Notes under the pieces: model-generated
Told to the model about the DNA's origin: nothing
The model's database searches: none
Seen by the model: only the letters and a program-made list of their open reading frames with translations
Position numbers and translations under genes: made by a program
Part shown: positions 10,411 through 17,898 of the stretch, piece by piece
Layout of the letters: every line of letters begins with the position of its first letter
Numbering within the stretch: the stretch's first letter is position 1
From: an uncultured Alphaproteobacteria bacterium
GTDB taxonomy: Bacteria; Pseudomonadota; Alphaproteobacteria; Sneathiellales; Sneathiellaceae
Direction of reading: 5' to 3'
NCBI GenBank assembly: GCA_913062525.1
Contig: CAJXWA010000002.1
Span: 1-64,000, forward strand
Length of the DNA stretch: 64,000 nucleotides

Positions 10411-10490
10411 AATCGTCTCCGATAAGGGGGCTTCCAATTGTGTTTTACTGACTCCGCTTCGTATTAAGCCGCTGAGAGAGGAAATTTGGA

Positions 10491-12101
10491 ATGACAATTA
10501 AAATTAAATTTTGTGGTGCCGCTGGAACTGTTACAGGTTCATGTTATTGGGTGCGGACGGAAAGTTGTCAGTTTTTGATCGATTGTGGATTGTTTCAAGG
10601 AACTAAAACCCTGAAGGCATTGAATTATGATCAGTTTCCATTTTTGCCCTCTGAGATAGATTTTGTACTGCTCACACATGCGCACACCGATCATAGCGCT
10701 ATGGTTCCAAAACTTATTAACGCAGGTTTTAGGGGGCCGGTATACGCCATACATGCGACTAAAGAGCTGCTGAATTACATGTTGCCAGATAGTGGGTACA
10801 TTCAAGAAATAGAAGTTTCCAGGCTCAATCAACGCAACCAACGGCGCGGAAAACCTCAAGTCAAACCTATTTATACACAAAAAGAGGCTGAATTAGCTCT
10901 CAGTCAAATTCAGGGTGTTGATTATGGCGTATGGATTGAGCTAGGTCGAAATGTAGAGGCTCGTTTTTGGAATGCTGGCCATATTCTAGGCTCAGCCTCT
11001 ATTGAGATGAAAATCCAAGATAATGGCAAGATGCGCAAATTGCTTTTCTCAGGCGACATCGGCCCCGACCACAAACTTTTCCATGAAGATCCTGACGCTC
11101 CGTCGGGATTTGATTTTGTCATTTGTGAATCGACCTATGGGGGACGTAATCGACAAGATGTATCTATTCCTGAGCGGCGGAAAATACTGGCAAATGAGAT
11201 TAATCAGGCTATGGCTGCGGGCGGTGCTCTTGTAATTCCATCTTTTGCTGTTGAACGAACGCAGGAGCTGCTTCTCGACATTTCTTGGTTGTTACAAAAT
11301 GAAAAAATACCAGGATCCTTGGTGTTTTTGGACTCCCCTCTAGCTATAAGAATAACGGCTGTATTCGCTAAGTTTGCAGAGGCCCTGCAGAATGTCGGTA
11401 AACATACGCCACCCTTCAAGCATAGCAGCTTCCGTTTTACGGAATCCGTCGACGAGAGCAAATCAATTGCGGGCTACACTGAGGGCGTTATCATTTTAGC
11501 GGCCAGTGGAATGTGCGATGCGGGCCGTATTAGGCATCATTTGAAAAATCATCTTTGGCGGCCCAAATCGACAATTTTGTTGGTGGGATATCAGGCTGAG
11601 GGAACTTTGGGTAGTTTGCTTGAAAAGGGTCTGAAAAGTGTGAAAATCATGGGAGAAGCTATTCAGGTTAGGGCCAGAATCCGAAAAATTGATATTTATT
11701 CAGGGCATGCTGACGGAGCGGGATTAATCCAATGGATAGATGCGCGTTCACCCATTGAGAGTGGCTTGTTTTTGACACACGGAAATAAGGAGGCTCTTTA
11801 TTCTTTGAAATCTGACATCTTAAATTCTGGGTTTGATGAAAACAAACTCTTGATCCCGATGCTGGATGACGATTACGAACTGACAAGCTCGGGCAAGGTT
11901 AGTCGGATAACAGATGTTTCCAAAAGGCTTAACGTTGAGCAACTCGATAAACCTGATTGGCATAACGAGTTAGCTCAATTGACATTAGATGTTCGGGCAG
12001 TTCTCGAGCAGGCAAACGGAGATGATCATCGCAAAGACATTTTGGCGCAACTCAGGAAGTCATTATTAAAAGAGGGAAAGGGGCAAGGACATGCCAGATG
12101 A
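10491..12101 (+). CDS. Beta-CASP metallo-beta-lactamase-fold RNA hydrolase-like protein
   Basis: The 536-residue protein joins a metallo-beta-lactamase core (HAHTDHS near 64, GHILGSA near 165, FSGDIG near 186) to a beta-CASP domain (IPSFAVERTQELLLDI, ILAASGMCDAGRIRHHL) and ends with YSGHADG and LTHGNK motifs. This is the CPSF/YSH1-like class whose members act as RNA endo- or exonucleases. Its length matches the family, and the metal ligands appear complete. ATG at 10491 follows GAGAGGAAATTTGGA. The 3' end overlaps the FNT gene by 11 bases, which implies coupled translation. Confidence 0.88.
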   Translation: MTIKIKFCGAAGTVTGSCYWVRTESCQFLIDCGLFQGTKTLKALNYDQFPFLPSEIDFVLLTHAHTDHSAMVPKLINAGFRGPVYAIHATKELLNYMLPDSGYIQEIEVSRLNQRNQRRGKPQVKPIYTQKEAELALSQIQGVDYGVWIELGRNVEARFWNAGHILGSASIEMKIQDNGKMRKLLFSGDIGPDHKLFHEDPDAPSGFDFVICESTYGGRNRQDVSIPERRKILANEINQAMAAGGALVIPSFAVERTQELLLDISWLLQNEKIPGSLVFLDSPLAIRITAVFAKFAEALQNVGKHTPPFKHSSFRFTESVDESKSIAGYTEGVIILAASGMCDAGRIRHHLKNHLWRPKSTILLVGYQAEGTLGSLLEKGLKSVKIMGEAIQVRARIRKIDIYSGHADGAGLIQWIDARSPIESGLFLTHGNKEALYSLKSDILNSGFDENKLLIPMLDDDYELTSSGKVSRITDVSKRLNVEQLDKPDWHNELAQLTLDVRAVLEQANGDDHRKDILAQLRKSLLKEGKGQGHAR

Positions 12102-12900
12102 CAACAAGGCTCCTAGTTCTTTAACGCTGGACGCATTTTCACCGCAAGAAATAGCACAGCGAGTTGAAAATGCAGCCATATCCAAGGCAAATATTGGTTT
12201 TGCATCAACCCTTATATTGGCCATTTTGGCGGGAGCATTCATCGCTTTTGGTGGAGCATTTTATACCCTTGTAATAACCGGGAGCGGCTTAGGATTTGGC
12301 CCGACAAGAATGTTGGGGGGGCTCGCCTTTTCCACTGGGCTTGTATTGGTCGTCGTCGGAGGCGCTGAGCTGTTCACTGGAAATAATTTAATTGTTATGG
12401 CGTGGGCAGACCGCAAAATTACACACCTGCAGCTCTTTAGAAACTGGAGCATTGTCTACATAGGGAATTTGTTAGGATCGTTAGGTATTGCGTTGCTAGT
12501 TGCAATGTCGGGCATTCTGGCACTGGATGGTGGAAACGTAGCTTTGACTGCTATTGGAATAGCTGAGGCAAAGTTAAATTTACCCATGGATGAGGCTTTT
12601 GTTCGGGGTATTTTATGTAATACTTTGGTTTGCTTGGCAATTTGGTTGTGTTTTTCGGCTCGATCAGTGGTTAGTAAAATTCTAGCAATTGTTTTCCCAA
12701 TTACAGCGTTTGTGGCCCTAGGGTTCGAGCATTCTATCGCCAATATGTATTTGATCCCCATCGCCTATTTTGCCGGATCTGAAGCGGTCACTTTCAGTGG
12801 GTTTGTAACCAACATTATTCTTGTCACTGCGGGAAACATAATCGGTGGAAGTGGTTTCGTTGCCATAACCTATTGGATGGTTTACCTCCGTAAAAGCTAG
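12091..12900 (+). CDS. Formate/nitrite transporter (FNT) family channel
   Basis: This 269-residue FocA/NirC-like protein has six membrane segments after a soluble N-terminus. Family marks are GGAELFTGNNLIVMAW (about 95), the IGNLLGSLG segment and the selectivity-filter region LGFEHSIANMYLIPIAY, which matches FocA closely. It would carry formate, nitrite or a similar small monovalent anion across the inner membrane, in keeping with anaerobic respiration. ATG at 12091 lies inside the upstream gene, preceded by AAAGGGGCAAGG. Confidence 0.92.
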   Translation: MPDDNKAPSSLTLDAFSPQEIAQRVENAAISKANIGFASTLILAILAGAFIAFGGAFYTLVITGSGLGFGPTRMLGGLAFSTGLVLVVVGGAELFTGNNLIVMAWADRKITHLQLFRNWSIVYIGNLLGSLGIALLVAMSGILALDGGNVALTAIGIAEAKLNLPMDEAFVRGILCNTLVCLAIWLCFSARSVVSKILAIVFPITAFVALGFEHSIANMYLIPIAYFAGSEAVTFSGFVTNIILVTAGNIIGGSGFVAITYWMVYLRKS

Positions 12901-12914
12901 TTCTTTTCGTGGTA

Positions 12915-12928
12915 TTGAGTTGCATCAA
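12915..12928. promoter_or_regulatory. FNR/DNR-type binding site before usp
   Basis: TTGAGTTGCATCAA fits TTGAT-N4-ATCAA with the same single change (TTGAG) as the box at 8857. It lies in the 92-base gap before the universal stress gene, with its centre about 71 bases upstream of that ATG. This suggests the stress protein has its own oxygen-controlled promoter besides read-through from the FNT gene. Confidence 0.66.
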
Positions 12929-12992
12929 TGCGCTCCTAAAGCAATCGGTTGACTGTAGAAGTCGAAGGCAATCTTTAAAGCAGGAGTAGGAA

Positions 12993-13808
12993 ATGTCCAT
13001 CAAATCTATACTCGTCCATGTGGATCAGAACAACTCAGATAATGCTCTGCAGGCTGCAGCATTGTTGGCTGACAAATTTAGTGCTCATGTTAATGGTGTC
13101 GGTGTGGAAAACAGAGTCAATGTTCCCACATATGTCACCGCGGAATTACCGCGCGAACTTCTCCAATCCTTTGCAAAACAACAAGAGGAGAGACTGGAGG
13201 CGTCGCAGAAAGCTTTCGAGAGAAAAATGAAAGACATCGGTAAAATAGCCACGGCATCTTGGGAAAGTGGGATCGAAGAAGTCATTCCGTTTATTGGCCG
13301 CAGATCCCGTGTAAACGACCTCACGATTATCACTCAAGATAATCCGAACTCAACCGGCAGGAACATTGTAGACGATGTCGTTGTTTCGGCAGCGGGCGCC
13401 GTTTTGGTAGTGCCGCATCTTGCAATAGGAGAGACAATCGGTGAGGCAGTTACAGTGGCTTGGAACGATAGTCCAGAGTCCGCAAGAGCTGTGCGCGCAG
13501 CGCTTCCAATTTTGAAGAAAGCTAAATCTGTCGATGTAATCATTATTTCAAAATCAGAGGAAGACCAGTTTAAAGGATCTGACGTGGCTCGGTATCTATC
13601 TGAACATGGCATTGAGATCTCTTTGAAAATTGTTGCTAATAGCGCCATTGATGTCGCGAATGTGATCCTAAATAATGTGTTTGAAAAGGGACATGACTTA
13701 ATCGTAATGGGAGCCTTTAGTCATATGCGACTGCGTGAAGCCATTTTAGGTGGCACCACACGGAACATATTTGCTCATATGACTGTTCCTGTTATTTTTT
13801 CTCATTAA
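12993..13808 (+). CDS. Tandem-domain universal stress protein (UspA family)
   Basis: The 271-residue protein contains two Usp domains. The first starts MSIKSILVHVDQ. The second starts near residue 150 with VTVAWNDSPESARAVRAALP and ends with the nucleotide-binding G-x2-G-x9-G-S/T-like region (MGAFSHMRLREAILGGTTR). Usp proteins are cytoplasmic and support survival under energy or oxygen limitation. ATG at 12993 follows CAGGAGTAGGA. A conserved FNR-like box lies upstream. It ends the plus arm of the island. Confidence 0.92.
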   Translation: MSIKSILVHVDQNNSDNALQAAALLADKFSAHVNGVGVENRVNVPTYVTAELPRELLQSFAKQQEERLEASQKAFERKMKDIGKIATASWESGIEEVIPFIGRRSRVNDLTIITQDNPNSTGRNIVDDVVVSAAGAVLVVPHLAIGETIGEAVTVAWNDSPESARAVRAALPILKKAKSVDVIIISKSEEDQFKGSDVARYLSEHGIEISLKIVANSAIDVANVILNNVFEKGHDLIVMGAFSHMRLREAILGGTTRNIFAHMTVPVIFSH

Positions 13809-13922
13809 TTACAGATATAATATCGGCTACTGTTTCCTCTTAAGGTCATCTTAGGTGTTTTGGGTGTTGAACTCAGTTCGGCCAATGACCAGAAACGATC
13901 ACTGCCGACAGTTGCTTGTAAC

Positions 13923-14957
13923 TTAAGACCGTTTTTTGAACCTTTGAGTGGATAGAGCTGCAATTACGTCTGCAGGTAAGCAACGGGGACGATCCATGAT
14001 CATATCTGCGAGCAAATGAGCGCCCATCAATGAGCTAAGAATACCGTAAGAGCCATGGGCGGCGGAAATATAGACGTTGTCCCATTCCGGTGCCAGACCA
14101 ATGATGGGAAAGCGGTTTCTAGAGGTTGCCCGGACAGATGCACGCTGTGTTAGGACTTCTAAGCCGACCTCTAGGCCGGGAATTGCTTCAGCCAATTTTT
14201 GAATATTGTCCTGATCATCCTGTTTGATAATATTCGAATGATCTACGCTGGGCTGGAACGTGGCGCCCAGAGTGTGAACTCCATTTTGTGCAGGCATTAG
14301 ATATCCTTCATAACAAATACCGCATTTAAGATTTGCTGATTTCTGTGTGGATTTCACCTGAGTGATTTGTCCGCGGACCGGGATAATCGGAAGGCTGGGC
14401 ACGAATTCGAGAACTGCCGGGCCGCACGCCAAGACAATGACATCAGCGTCGATGCCTTCAAGGTTTTCAATAGGGGTATTAAGGTAGTGTTCGATATTCT
14501 GCATGTATGCTGCGCAGAGTTTCCTTGGCGCGATACTGCCCCCATCCGGCAAATACAGGGCGCCGTATTCAATATCAACACCAGCAATTTTTGTGGCCTC
14601 TTCGGAGGAGACAAGGTGCATGTGATCTGACGCCCAGTCCCAGTTTGTCACGGTTCGTTTCAAACGTTTTTCTTTTTTCTCCGTATCCATTACATGTAGC
14701 ACACCGGTTGGGCACCAATCGATATCATCGAATGTCTTAAAGCTACGGAGTGCTAAAGCATAGGCGGCTGAATAAAAATCAGCATCCGGCCCGCGCAATG
14801 CAGAAAAACGTGGGTTATATAGTCCAGAAAAATTCCCAGAGGCACCGTTCGCAAGTTCAGAACCAGCTTCATAGACAACAGGTTCTTGGCCCAGTTGGTG
14901 GAGTACCCAAGCCAGTGCGCATCCAGCTAAACCACCGCCGATAATCGCAATTTTCAC
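13923..14957 (-). CDS. mnmC: FAD-dependent cmnm5U oxidoreductase (MnmC C-terminal activity as a separate protein)
   Basis: The 344-residue DAAO-fold flavoprotein opens with the dinucleotide-binding motif IIGGGLAGCALAWVL and carries the MnmC signature NGASGNFSGLYNPRF, which distinguishes it from other FAD amine oxidases. It removes the carboxymethyl group from cmnm5(s2)U34 in tRNA. In E. coli this is the C-terminal half of MnmC. Here it starts at GTG (14957), which overlaps the stop of the methyltransferase gene by 4 bases (GTGA), so the two halves are separate but coupled. Confidence 0.87.
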   Translation of the reverse strand: MKIAIIGGGLAGCALAWVLHQLGQEPVVYEAGSELANGASGNFSGLYNPRFSALRGPDADFYSAAYALALRSFKTFDDIDWCPTGVLHVMDTEKKEKRLKRTVTNWDWASDHMHLVSSEEATKIAGVDIEYGALYLPDGGSIAPRKLCAAYMQNIEHYLNTPIENLEGIDADVIVLACGPAVLEFVPSLPIIPVRGQITQVKSTQKSANLKCGICYEGYLMPAQNGVHTLGATFQPSVDHSNIIKQDDQDNIQKLAEAIPGLEVGLEVLTQRASVRATSRNRFPIIGLAPEWDNVYISAAHGSYGILSSLMGAHLLADMIMDRPRCLPADVIAALSTQRFKKRS

Positions 14958-15643
14958 GTCTCTTTACCTGCGAAGCAGCCGATTATCATCTCACGTTTGC
15001 GCCCGAATCCCGTTACTTTTTCAACGAAAAATCCGGCTGCGATGAGGCCCCTTCGCACTTTTCCTGCGGCAGTAAAAGTCGCAAGGCGCGTTCCTTTGCG
15101 GCTTAATCGAGCCATATTTTCCATAACAGTGTCACTCCACATATCAGGGTTTGTGGAAGGTTTGAAACCGTCTAGAAACCACGCATCGACATCAGCAACG
15201 AGTTTTGGAATCGCATCGTTGATATCATCGAAAATGAGCGTAAGCGTTACGCGCTCATTTAACACAATACGATGAAAACCGGGAATTTTTGGTGGGTAAT
15301 GCAACACCAATTTCTGCAATCGGCCGTCAAAAAAGGTAAGCCACGGTTGTAGGTACAATCCTATTTTTTCCGCGTCTAATGGATATTTTTCAAAAGAAAT
15401 GAAATCAAGTGATTGCTGCGGGTCCGTCGTTTCTTCAAATAATTTCCACGCCGACAAAAAATTCAAACCCGTTCCAAAACCTGTTTCACAAATAACAAAA
15501 CGATCGGGTTCCAACCAAGTTTCAGGTAACTTGTTACCGTCCAAAAACACAAATTTGCTTTCCGCTAATCCGTTATCAGCAGAAAAATACAAATCATCAA
15601 ATTCAATTGATTTTGGCGGGTCTATTTGGTGTAAATCAGTCAT
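14954..15643 (-). CDS. mnmD: tRNA nm5U methyltransferase (MnmD/MnmC N-terminal activity)
   Basis: The 229-residue Rossmann methyltransferase (DUF752/MnmC N-domain) has the SAM-binding motif ETGFGTGLNFLSAW near residue 50, an ISFEKYPLD strand, and the family segment WFLDGFKPSTNPDMWS containing the D-G-F active-site region. It methylates nm5(s2)U34 to mnm5(s2)U34 with S-adenosylmethionine. The N-terminal PKSIEFDDLYFS is also typical of MnmC. It is the first gene of a two-gene unit with the oxidoreductase. Confidence 0.88.
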   Translation of the reverse strand: MTDLHQIDPPKSIEFDDLYFSADNGLAESKFVFLDGNKLPETWLEPDRFVICETGFGTGLNFLSAWKLFEETTDPQQSLDFISFEKYPLDAEKIGLYLQPWLTFFDGRLQKLVLHYPPKIPGFHRIVLNERVTLTLIFDDINDAIPKLVADVDAWFLDGFKPSTNPDMWSDTVMENMARLSRKGTRLATFTAAGKVRRGLIAAGFFVEKVTGFGRKREMIIGCFAGKET

Positions 15644-15806
15644 TTCCTGATCTGTCTTAAAGCACTGGCAGATTTCTTCAAATCAATAATTCAGAACGCG
15701 ATTACAGAAGATGTAAATATTTCCCCAATTAAATGATCTAAACGGGCCCGATGCAAATGACGGTCAACCTTATCGACGATCTGGTGGGGAATATTGGTTG
15801 GCTCAT

Positions 15807-16601
15807 TTAGCCGGGACCGCACATGACTTCAACGCCACGGGCGAGGGCAACCAACTGTGGGCCGATTTCTTCTCGTAATTTTTCTTCTGATACAAGGTAT
15901 GCCGATCCTCCGCAGTTGAAGGACATGAGATCACCATTATTGTTATCTTTCACGGGTACACCAACGGCGTAGGTTGCCCGTTGCCATTCTCCTGCGGACA
16001 CACAGAAACCGTGATCAACATAATCCTTATGAGCGGCCTCGAATCCCCGTTTAACTTTGTCCCAATCGTCCTTGGCGTGCCTTCTGACATTATCAAGAAG
16101 GAAATCTCGTTCAGACTCTTTCAATCCACATAGAAATGCGCGCCCCATGGACGTTGTGGCGATGGGAATGTAGGAGCCAATTTCAAGCACCAGTGTACTT
16201 GAGACGGTCCCTCGTACAGCCTCTACATATAACATGGTCAATTTTTCTCGAGCACCAAGGGCGACACTATATCCAGTTTGCCGCGCCATTTCTCGCATGG
16301 CCGGGCAGGCACAAAGGCGCAGGCGGCTGTTGGCTAAAACGGCGTATCCTAGGGACAAAACGGCTGGAGAGGGCTCGTAGCGCCCAATGTCTTCACGGTG
16401 AATTAGGTAGCCTAGTTGAACAAGCGTGCTGGTCAAGCGAGAAACAGTTGATCTTGGCAAAGCGGTTCTTTTGGCTAATTCATTGTTCCCGACGGCTCCC
16501 TCACCGGGCTTAAAAGCGCGAAGTATACCAAGCCCACGCGCCAGCGATGTTACGAAATGGCGATCTTTCTCGGGGGAGCCTTCTAAATCTTCAATTGTCA
16601 T
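15807..16601 (-). CDS. IclR-family transcriptional regulator
   Basis: The protein has the IclR architecture: a winged helix at the N-terminus (GLGILRAFKPGEGAVGNNELAKRTALPRSTVSRLTSTL) and an effector-binding domain of about 170 residues. The track start (16682) lies inside a palindrome that is probably its operator. The ATG at 16601 (264 residues) starts MTIEDLEG as in relatives and is preferred. It is divergent from the TAXI-TRAP operon and probably controls it and itself in response to the transported ligand. Confidence 0.9.
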   Translation of the reverse strand: MTIEDLEGSPEKDRHFVTSLARGLGILRAFKPGEGAVGNNELAKRTALPRSTVSRLTSTLVQLGYLIHREDIGRYEPSPAVLSLGYAVLANSRLRLCACPAMREMARQTGYSVALGAREKLTMLYVEAVRGTVSSTLVLEIGSYIPIATTSMGRAFLCGLKESERDFLLDNVRRHAKDDWDKVKRGFEAAHKDYVDHGFCVSAGEWQRATYAVGVPVKDNNNGDLMSFNCGGSAYLVSEEKLREEIGPQLVALARGVEVMCGPG

Positions 16602-16672
16602 TTTTTTATCAGTATGTCCAACGCAGCTATATATAAATTTATCTAAAATTAGGTTAAACGTAATAATTTCTT

Positions 16673-16689
16673 GCGGAATCATATTCCGC
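16673..16689. promoter_or_regulatory. Palindromic operator between iclR and the TRAP operon
   Basis: GCGGAATCATATTCCGC is a perfect inverted repeat with 7-bp arms and a 3-bp spacer. GGAAT/ATTCC-type palindromes are common IclR-family sites. It lies 67 bases upstream of the TAXI start codon and 72 upstream of the chosen iclR start. That position suits joint control of both. Confidence 0.66.
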
Positions 16690-16755
16690 TATGCAGAATA
16701 GCCCCTCAGCAGATTATACAAAAGAAAAAAACATCTGCCTTTTGGGAGGAATTCA

Positions 16756-17898
16756 ATGCGAATGAAAATAGGTTCAATTTCCGTAGCGTCCGCCATCGCT
16801 TTCAGTATCACTGGCCTTGCCACTGCTGATGAGGTGAAACTACCGAGTACAATTGCGTGGAGCGCATACAATACTGGCACGACTGGATATAATCAGTCTG
16901 TTGCCATCGGTAAGGCCTTGAAAGATAAATACGGAGTAAGTCTCCGTGTGGTTCCGGGCAAAAATGATATTTCACGTATGGCTCCACTACGTAATAATAA
17001 AGTACAGTTTGTTGCCAATGGTGGCGGTACTTATTTTGCATCTGAAGGCATTTTCAATTTTGCCGCAAAAGCTTGGGGCCCACAAAAGCTCCGTATTTTG
17101 ATGACAGCGACCTCTGATGCCAATATCAGTCTTGGAACAGCTGCAGATGCAAACATCAAAACAATGAAAGACCTTAAAGGCAAACGCGTCGGTATCGTTC
17201 GCGGCTCGCCTGCGTTGACTATTGGCGCTGAAGCGGCACTTGCTTTTGCTGGATACACTTTTGATGACGTAGAAGTCATTGAATTTGGTGGTTACGGCGC
17301 GATGTGGAAGGGAATGGTCAGTGGTCAAGTTGATGCTGCGATTGCCTCTACTGTTTCGGGTCCGACTAAGAAACTCCAAGCGTCTCCACGTGGCATTTTC
17401 TGGCCAGACTGGCCTCATTCAGATAATGCTGGTTGGGACCGCGTTAAAAAAGTAGCTCCATATTTCGTTCGCCATACAGCGACGTTGGGATCTGGCTTGT
17501 CGAAGGAAACTCCGCAAGAAGCCGGCGCGTATCCTTATCCAATTCTGGTTACCCGTGACGACCAGGAGCCGGCCCTTGTTTATTCTATGACGAAAGCCAT
17601 TCACACACAGTATGACAATTACAAAGATGCGCTTCCTGCAATGCCGGGTTGGGCTCTTGATAGACAGACGTTTAAATGGGCGGTTCCGTACCATGAAGCT
17701 GCTGTTAAATACTGGAAAGAAGTTGGTGTATGGACTGCCGATATGGACACCCATAATAACGGCCTGATCGATCGCCAAGACACACTCGCTGCAGCCTGGG
17801 CAACCATGGCTTCAATGGACGTGTCTGACGACGACTTTAAGGCTAAATGGATGGAAGTTCGTGCTGCCGCTCTTAAGTCGAAGGGCATGAATCCCTAA
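16756..17898 (+). CDS. TAXI-type TRAP transporter solute receptor
   Basis: The 380-residue periplasmic binding protein has a signal peptide (cleavage after about GLATA-DE). TAXI marks are STIAWSAYNTGTTGYNQSVAIG at the start of the mature protein and KTMKDLKGKRVGIVRGSPALT (about 135), followed by GMVSGQVDAAIASTVSG. It would bind an organic anion and hand it to the TRAP membrane protein. The ligand is not predictable. ATG is preceded by TGGGAGGAATTCA. Its stop overlaps the next start by one base (TAATG). Confidence 0.9.
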   Translation: MRMKIGSISVASAIAFSITGLATADEVKLPSTIAWSAYNTGTTGYNQSVAIGKALKDKYGVSLRVVPGKNDISRMAPLRNNKVQFVANGGGTYFASEGIFNFAAKAWGPQKLRILMTATSDANISLGTAADANIKTMKDLKGKRVGIVRGSPALTIGAEAALAFAGYTFDDVEVIEFGGYGAMWKGMVSGQVDAAIASTVSGPTKKLQASPRGIFWPDWPHSDNAGWDRVKKVAPYFVRHTATLGSGLSKETPQEAGAYPYPILVTRDDQEPALVYSMTKAIHTQYDNYKDALPAMPGWALDRQTFKWAVPYHEAAVKYWKEVGVWTADMDTHNNGLIDRQDTLAAAWATMASMDVSDDDFKAKWMEVRAAALKSKGMNP

